This document shows positions 60,101 to 64,000 of a stretch of DNA of 64,000 nucleotides, piece by piece. The position numbers and the translations under genes are program-made. Position 1 is the stretch's first letter. Each line of letters starts with the position of its first letter. This DNA is from Brachypterus glaber (Eukaryota > Arthropoda > Insecta > Coleoptera > Kateretidae), in contig OY294046.1 in NCBI GenBank assembly GCA_958510825.1, positions 9,960,847-10,024,846 of the forward strand, read 5' to 3'. Under the pieces are notes generated by a model. It saw only the letters and a program-made list of their open reading frames with translations. It was not told the origin of the DNA and made no database searches.

Positions 60101-63051
60101 GATAACGGTACAAACTTCGTAGGAGCGTGTAATGAATTAAAAGAAATTAGTAACATTTTAAATAGCGATAAATTTCAAGGTTTTTCTTCCGCAAATAATA
60201 TTAAATGGAATTTTATTCCTGCAAGGTCTCCGCATGTAGGTGGGTTGTGGGAATCATCTGTAAAGTCCGTAAAACATCACCTATCACGCATTTTAACAGA
60301 TGTTAAATTAACATATGAGGAATTTTATACCTTATTGACGAAAATAGAGGGTATCCTTAATTCACGTCCCTTGATTCCTATGTCCTCGGATCCTGAAGAA
60401 TTGGATGTTTTAACGCCCGGACATTTTCTAATTGGTGGGCCAATTAATGCATTACCCGAATTACCAGTGGAAAAAACACCTTCAAATAGACTTAAATATC
60501 GTTATGAACTAGTTAATAAATTATCACAATCATTTTGGCGTTGTTGGACGAGAGATTACTTACATACGTTACAGCAAAGGTCAAAGTGGAAATTTAAAGC
60601 GAAAATAGAGTCATTACCAGGCTCAATGGTATTGCTTATTGATGACAACCTTCCGTCACGTAAGTGGCAACTTGGACGCATCGTAGAAATTCATCCAGGT
60701 GCTGATGGAATTGTGAGAGTGGCGACTGTTAAAACTGCTAGTGGACTCTTTAAGCGTGCCATTAATAGACTAAGTTTTTTACCCTTAGAAATTAATGAAA
60801 AAGAGACTTAAAGACTTTGATACATTTTTAAGTTATAGTTATTAATGTTTTTAAGCCAAACCCACGCACTGTTCTTTGTATTTTTTTTGTGTTGAAAGGG
60901 TGCTTTCAAGGGGGGCGGCTTTATGTATAAACTTCTAGAATAGGTCAAGGTTAAGGTTATTCGTGCCTGTTTCTGATTGGCCGGTTCGAGTAAACGCGAG
61001 TATGCGCTTCTCCTTCTTTGTTTTGTGAGAGCCTTGGCAAACGCCGTTTCTACCAGTTTAGTATGCGAGCGGAACTAGGTCAAGCCGCACCACGTCGGTA
61101 TGCGGTTTCCGCTAAATCGTCGGTTATTCACTATACTCAATTTTGTACCATAAAATATGGTTTTTATACTAATAATTATTTGTATCCATTAAATTAGTGG
61201 AATTAAAGTAATGTGTAACAAACTGAACCAGTGTTTTAATTAATATAACTATAATACAAAAGATATTCGACGCGTGTAGCAACATAGCAGAACCCCATCC
61301 CAAATACAACGGGAGGTTCTCAATATTTTCCAGTACAAAAGGTTCAATTTTTCGTACTATGGTCTGTTTTTTCAAGCAAGATAGTAAATTAAAAATTGCA
61401 CAGTTAATATTTTTACAACAGGTTTTTAATACAATATATATGTGTATATAATATAGTTATGTTTTATAAAATAAGCTACGCAGTATATTCGCACATCCAA
61501 TATTCGAATCTGCTTTGAAAATATTCACTGTGCGATTTTTAATTTACTATCTTGCTTGATGAAACAGACCATAGTGCCTATTGAAACGGACATTTGAACT
61601 TAAACGTCAAAATTTGACATTTAATGTTTTGTCAAAAATACGTATTTATTGATACTATGGTCTGTTTCATCAAGCAAGATAGTAAAATAAAAATCGCACA
61701 GTGAATATTTTCAAAACAGATTCGAATATTGGATGTGCGAATATACTGCGTAGTTTATTTTATAAAACATAACTATATTCTATACATAAACATATACTTT
61801 TCAAACCTGTTGTAAAAATATTTACTGTGCGATTTTTAAAAAAGTTACTATCTTGCTTGATGAAACAGACCATATGTAGCAGTTTTCAATGATAGCGCCT
61901 TCGCCAATTTTGTAAATAAAAAAAAATCTCACAGGTCCCCCTTAAAAAAAAAATGCGTGCATGCTAAGTTTCAGGTTTCCAGCTGTCCCAGAACTTGCGA
62001 CCATAATATATTGAAAAATAAGAACAAAAAAATCATATAAACATAGGGCCGCAAATCGGTCCTAATCCATTAATGGACTTATGGCCCATTGAATGTAGGT
62101 CTCATAAATAGGGCTCAAAAAAAGCACTAATAAAATAATTTAACACTACAGGGCAATTCCACATTAAAACCTAAAATAAAGTTTATCACATCCTGGCCCA
62201 AAAATGAATATTAAGTTAGTTATAGACTCTTTAAATAGTAACACTTTTTAAGCCCTGGGGCATGTCCTGTATTTTTCTCGAAAACAGTTGCTTTTACAGT
62301 ATTACACTAAGAGAATCTTTTTTATTTATTTTTACTCAAAGAATCCATGATCTGTAAAAAGAATGCAACAAAAATACACAGAAAAAAAATTGGGGCATAA
62401 ATGTGGTAACCCACAGCCATTTCGCACGCCTAGGCGCACCTCCAGTAAAGTTTACAAACTAAAATAACTTAAAATAATACTAAACCACATGCAAAACCTC
62501 ATCTCCCTAGCTCAAAGGGCTCCAACGATATTAAATAAAATCCCATTTTTGGTATCCCCTGTAATGGGCTATAACTCCCTTAGGACCGATTTGCGGGTCT
62601 CCGTTTATATAAACTTTTTTTTATATTTTTTTATGTAGTATGTGTACCTTTAAGGATGGTCGCGAGTCCCAGACACACCTATTTTTATGATTTTCAGACA
62701 AAAATTAGAAGTTTTATCCATTTAGAGTGGAAAAAGACAAAATATTTTTTTCAAAATAAGATTACAAGGCACTTACCACCGAAAATTTGACGTCGTCCGA
62801 TATCCTAGTCTCAGTGTGCCCTGGCTGCGACTGTTGAGCTTTGACGATCTGTTCATAGTTTGTCTGCATTATCCTCAGGGCAACAACTTCTTTGCGCAGC
62901 GCGTTTCGTTCTTCTTCCTGTTTGCGCTTCTGTTGCTGCAAGTATTGGATGTAGTCGATGGATTTTTGTAGCACAGTTGCCTTGCTTAATTTGTAGCCAG
63001 ACACGTCTGTCTGTTGGCAAGTTGGCACTAATTCTTGGAGTGTGTCGTAAC
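54113..63051 (-). CDS. MLX: MLX / bigmax bHLH-zipper transcription factor (3' part)
   Basis: Max-like protein X is the obligate partner of Mondo/ChREBP factors in sugar-responsive transcription. Two coding exons are in the window: 63051-62777 (275 nt; acceptor CAG, donor GTAAGT) and 54289-54113 (177 nt; acceptor TAG, stop TAA). They join in phase 0. The first gives the end of the loop and helix 2 (GYDTLQELVPTCQQ, KLSKATVLQKSIDYIQYLQQ) and the leucine-zipper-like coil through NYEQIVKAQQ and SDDVKFSV. The second gives FQAIMEQLF and LSAGVFTWLEEYCKPQTLKD, the dimerisation and cytoplasmic-localisation tail typical of MLX and not of MAX. The basic DNA-binding region and N-terminus must be upstream, beyond what I could find before the right edge. 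The 8.49-kb intron carries the BEL/Pao element, two MITEs and a foldback relative. Confidence 0.95.
54431..54540. repeat. Hairpin in MLX intron
   Basis: ATTGTAATCC and CTTTCTGGGTC on the left are mirrored by GACCCAGAAAA and GGATTACAT on the right. A probable small MITE. Confidence 0.7.
54640..54735. repeat. Degenerate AGTCGGCAAACCTCAGGC repeat
   Basis: Four loosely spaced AGTCGGCAA/AGTCGGAAA words with CCT-AGGC between them. Confidence 0.5.
54940..55348 (+). repeat. BEL/Pao 5' LTR
   Basis: 409 bp, TG at the start and CA at the end. By eye identical to 60924-61332 at a constant offset of 5,984. Confidence 0.97.
55349..55368 (+). promoter_or_regulatory. Primer-binding site, tRNA-Tyr-like
   Basis: Directly after the LTR: TGGTCGACTTCGAGCCGAAT. 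A tRNA-Tyr 3' end would predict TGGTCCTTCGAGCCGGAT, so the match is good apart from a two-base GA insertion and one substitution. The tRNA is inferred from memory of insect tRNA-Tyr. Confidence 0.55.
55688..56507 (+). other. Leader with ~21 covarying AGCG-loop hairpins
   Basis: Between primer site and gag, short hairpins follow one another every ~20-60 nt. Positions: 55688-55707, 55713-55730, 55746-55767, 55779-55800, 55811-55830, 55836-55853, 55867-55886, 55892-55909, 55925-55946, 55958-55979, 56006-56029, 56072-56095, 56099-56116, 56131-56152, 56181-56204, 56232-56245, 56302-56325, 56374-56389, 56418-56439, 56451-56470, 56486-56507. Stems are 5-10 bp. The four-base loop is AGCG in most, GGCG in three, AGAG in two and CTAT in two. 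Stem sequences differ yet still pair. Confidence 0.92.
56560..58980 (+). CDS. BEL/Pao gag-protease and start of reverse transcriptase
   Basis: 806 codons from an ATG in context CAAAATGGC. Residues 1-110 are coiled and charged. 125-300 is the DUF1759 gag region (LPEFTGRYDQWSQFKDTFEN). Three zinc-knuckle-like motifs follow: CX2CX3HX4C at 338-350, CX2CX4HX4C at 371-384 and CX2CX3HX4H at 389-401. The retropepsin site is LLDNGS at 490-495; most relatives have D-S-G or D-T-G, so Asn is unusual but reported-type variation is possible. DILLGAGIFFDLL follows. The reverse-transcriptase N-terminal segment FYLPYHCIEKDS and RCVFNASMKSSSG reaches about residue 788. A 16-nt insertion at 58924-58939, with the neighbouring ATATCA duplicated, then throws the frame, and the last 19 codons are not reverse-transcriptase sequence. 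Confidence 0.95.
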   Translation: MAQANVNLEALLKRREAIKGHLKRFRGFIDEVGDDVDKISQIQERLDAILNMRFEFDGIQTDIEILSDLDAIAHEQERSEFENYYFKYVSLAKKLITSNIKNEEASAKSNVTTVITAGDTNNLNIKLPNINLPEFTGRYDQWSQFKDTFENLIDKNKSLNNIQKFYYLQAALKGNAAQVIQSLQINSENYNSAWELLNERFENKKAITHAHIKAIFEIPNITRESHSNLRNFLDTFNKNYRALENLGENVSQWDTILIYILNSKLDNYTKKEWENYAKDITNPKITDFKKYLGQRCALLETIDCKYQNTQANNQFSVQQSTVQTKNKVFMTSTKQYSCYYCKNPHSIYDCKKFNDMSINNRYTEVKKLNLCMNCLRPNHKTQECQSRGCQICYKKHNSLLHFNNQVIQRNNTQNRENISSTNTSTNTSNENKNSNNTSSANAQDTSSKNSQQSNVVTLNCSLKDKTVVMLSTASVFIYDANNKPVQCRALLDNGSMSNLITNKLFKKLNLTSNTIDLPVVGINQTLTHINKRTQTNIQSMHNNFKTQLSFLVIDNITDALPQYSMTKSSFNIPESVNLADPNFNVSSEIDILLGAGIFFDLLCVGMIKLGRGLPSLIKTKLGWIVSGEISNFKNQSRPQCFFVQNNIQGQLEKFWEVEEVNTRSYSNEESECEKHFVDNVSRDKNGNFLIKLPLKNNYKDLGDSEQTAIKQFNSFENRLNKNIILKDECNKFMGEYLKLGHMSEIPKDEYDLDSIKFYLPYHCIEKDSITTKVRCVFNASMKSSSGISFFIYIIKRLSHGGSMYTG
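58955..60811 (+). pseudogene. BEL/Pao pol remainder: RT stub, integrase, C-terminal domain
   Basis: 618 codons open, but the first Met is internal to reverse transcriptase, not a true start. Residues 1-86 are RT fingers/palm (VGPCIQDDLFTILIRFR, GDIEKMYRQI, TYGTAPASFIATRCL). At about residue 87 (nt ~59215) the sequence jumps to the pre-integrase region; the Y-x-D-D catalytic box and RNase H that should lie between are absent. Then come the H2C2 zinc-binding region (HEKNLHAG to GCVQCFRARP), the integrase core with Asp in ACGADFAGPY, Asp in INTDNGTNFVG and Glu in SPHVGGLWESSVK, and the DUF5641 tail (SQSFWRCWTRDYLHTLQQR). Integrase residues look intact, RT cannot work. Confidence 0.93.
60908..60923 (+). 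promoter_or_regulatory. Polypurine tract
   Basis: AAGGGGGGCGG just before the 3' LTR, the expected plus-strand primer. Confidence 0.75.
60924..61332 (+). repeat. BEL/Pao 3' LTR
   Basis: 409 bp, TG to CA, matching the 5' LTR without gaps, followed by the GTACA duplication. Confidence 0.97.
61357..61575 (+). mobile_element. ~220-bp MITE, CTATGGTCTGTTT ends, copy A
   Basis: Inverted ends CTATGGTCTGTTT and AAACAGACCATAG extend inward for about 50 bp (AAGCAAGATAGTAA, TTTTTAA, GCACAGT). The central ~115 bp is unique and matches copy B inverted. Confidence 0.9.
61655..61874 (-). mobile_element. ~220-bp MITE, CTATGGTCTGTTT ends, copy B (inverted)
   Basis: Same element as 61357-61575 in the opposite orientation, 79 bp away. 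The pair could form a large hairpin in MLX pre-mRNA. Confidence 0.9.
62030..62620. mobile_element. Diverged foldback relative of 9943-11110
   Basis: Ends GGGCCGCAAATCGGTCCTAA and the inverted TTAGGACCGATTTGCGGGTC. The interior keeps CTCGAAAACAGTTGCTTTTACAG-type and TGCAAAACCTCATCTC phrases of the family. Confidence 0.75.
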
Positions 63052-63054
63052 CTG

Positions 63055-63499
63055 TAAAAAATTTTATTAAAACAGACCGGATTTTTCGCCATGGCGTAAA
63101 ACGCAAGATTTGGGAAAAGTAAAAATGTCAACGATCGGATTTTTCCTACAACGCGCATTTGGTAACCTACATTTTTCGCGTAAAAAAACGCGCAAAATAT
63201 ATTTTTGCCCTTGACATAAACCGCGCATTTTAAATTAGCGCAATCGTAACCACTTGGTATAAAACCAGTATAAAACCACGCAAACATAGATCTCGTATAG
63301 AAGATTCCGCGTCTTTTCATTAAAATCCCAACAAACAATGGTCCGGCGGCCGGAAAATGATTATCGCTTTTTGACGTTGGCTCATTATCATTGATAATCA
63401 ATATACTACATCGGCCCAACGTCGGGATATTGTTGGCATCTGCCACTGTTTAGCCAATTATTTACTTACTTTTTTTCAATTTTGTTTTTAAAACATTAA
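63055..63499. other. MLX upstream intron, no exon found
   Basis: The exon with the MLX basic region was not found. The long minus-strand open frame 62853-63446 reads across the acceptor and is not MLX beyond it. ATCGGCCCAACGTCGG near 63412 looks like a TIR-element end. Confidence 0.5.
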
Positions 63500-63754
63500 T
63501 TGGGTCGCGTTAAGCAGAAAGCTACCAGCCCACATTGTGAGATGACAGTAAATTGTTGAACTTTTTCCCTAACAACTTTTAAACATTTTGACTAATATAC
63601 TTAAAACCATTTGTTTCACCTATTCATTTATCAGAACATGTACAAAATATGTAATCCTCAATTCAATTCCTGCAAAAAAAGTTGGGTAAAATGTTCCGTA
63701 TACTACTGTCATCTCACAATGTGGGTTGGTAGCTTTCTGCTTAACGCAGCCCAA
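63500..63754. mobile_element. 255-bp MITE with ~51-bp inverted ends
   Basis: Ends TTGGGTCGCGTTAAGCAGAA and the inverted TTCTGCTTAACGCAGCCCAA, continuing through AGCTACCA, CCACATTGTGAGATGACAGTA on both sides. Interior non-coding. It lies in the MLX intron upstream of the 63051 exon. Confidence 0.9.
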
Positions 63755-64000
63755 TTATAATTAACTAAGTACCATTGGTTTGGACTTTTCTGGAAAGATA
63801 CAATTTTCTTTTTTGATTTTTTATTTTTTTTTATATGAACAATAGGAAAAAATATTCTTTTGTTTCTTTGTTTTCTTATATTTAAATTGTAACTTACCTA
63901 GTTAAAATTTATGATAAATATGTATATGAAATATTTAAATTGTAACTAAATGTTTTTACAAGAAACAAATATCTTTTTTTTTATCAATATTTTTTTTTGC
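63755..64000. other. Right edge, nothing resolved
   Basis: AT-rich, T-tract-rich DNA with no exon or repeat that I could define. Confidence 0.4.

Larger units (their letters stand above)
54935..61337 (+). mobile_element. Young BEL/Pao LTR retrotransposon, internally deleted, in MLX intron
   Basis: Complete insertion: GTACA target duplication (54935-54939, 61333-61337), 409-bp LTRs (54940-55348, 60924-61332), primer site, hairpin-rich leader, gag-protease-pol frames, polypurine tract. The LTRs have no length difference and I saw no base difference. A 5-bp target duplication and the gag/integrase domain types (DUF1759, DUF1758, DUF5641) place it in BEL/Pao. It runs antisense to MLX. It is defective: pol has a frame break at 58924-58939 and lacks the RT catalytic and RNase H regions. 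Identical LTRs with a defective pol suggest recent copying with enzymes supplied by another element. Confidence 0.96.

Noticed and set aside
62853..63446. 197-codon minus-strand open frame overlapping the MLX exon
   Set aside because: It is in another frame over the exon, and beyond the acceptor at 63052 shows no MLX basic region.

Overview
This looks like AT-rich nuclear DNA from an arthropod, most likely an insect and possibly a beetle (order is low confidence, judged only from the protein sequences). Genes have many small exons with GT-AG introns, and most non-coding DNA is small inverted-repeat DNA elements, non-LTR fragments and one fresh BEL/Pao LTR retrotransposon. Nothing suggests a prokaryote, organelle or free virus.

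Four host genes could be rebuilt from splice sites and protein similarity. From left to right: (1) a partial cytochrome b5 gene on the minus strand (exons 14137-14030 and 7717-7515; the membrane-anchor exon was not found); (2) a complete ARMH3 (C10orf76-type) gene on the minus strand, seven coding exons from 27973 to 14691, 675 residues; (3) a complete FBXO28-type F-box gene on the plus strand, five coding exons from 33196 to 39724, 500 residues; (4) the 3' half of an MLX/bigmax bHLH-zipper gene on the minus strand (exons 63051-62777 and 54289-54113), whose 8.5 kb last intron holds the LTR retrotransposon. ARMH3 and FBXO28 are divergent, 5.2 kb apart. FBXO28 and MLX are convergent, 14 kb apart.

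Between and inside the genes: 1-1165 is a 217-bp satellite array with an inverted end; 2-7.4 kb holds several MITEs; the cytochrome b5 intron carries a 1.17 kb foldback element and a 771-bp MITE whose twin lies at 6108-6879; ARMH3 intron 6 is almost wholly two TIR elements; ARMH3 intron 5 holds a truncated non-LTR reverse transcriptase and a long TAA microsatellite; ARMH3 intron 3 holds a ~96-bp tandem array; FBXO28 introns hold a tRNA-derived SINE, large TIR elements and a GATATCC-saturated MITE; 39.8-54 kb is repeat-rich intergenic DNA with a second non-LTR remnant and two members of a hAT-type MITE family that shows exact 8-bp target duplications at all three sites in the window.

The most striking object is the BEL/Pao element at 54940-61332. 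Its two 409-bp LTRs look identical and it has a 5-bp GTACA target duplication, so it is young. Yet its pol is shifted by a 16-nt insertion and lacks the region that should hold the reverse-transcriptase catalytic motif and RNase H. Its leader, between the primer site and gag, carries about 21 short hairpins whose stems vary with compensating changes while the loop stays mostly AGCG. I know of no described counterpart.
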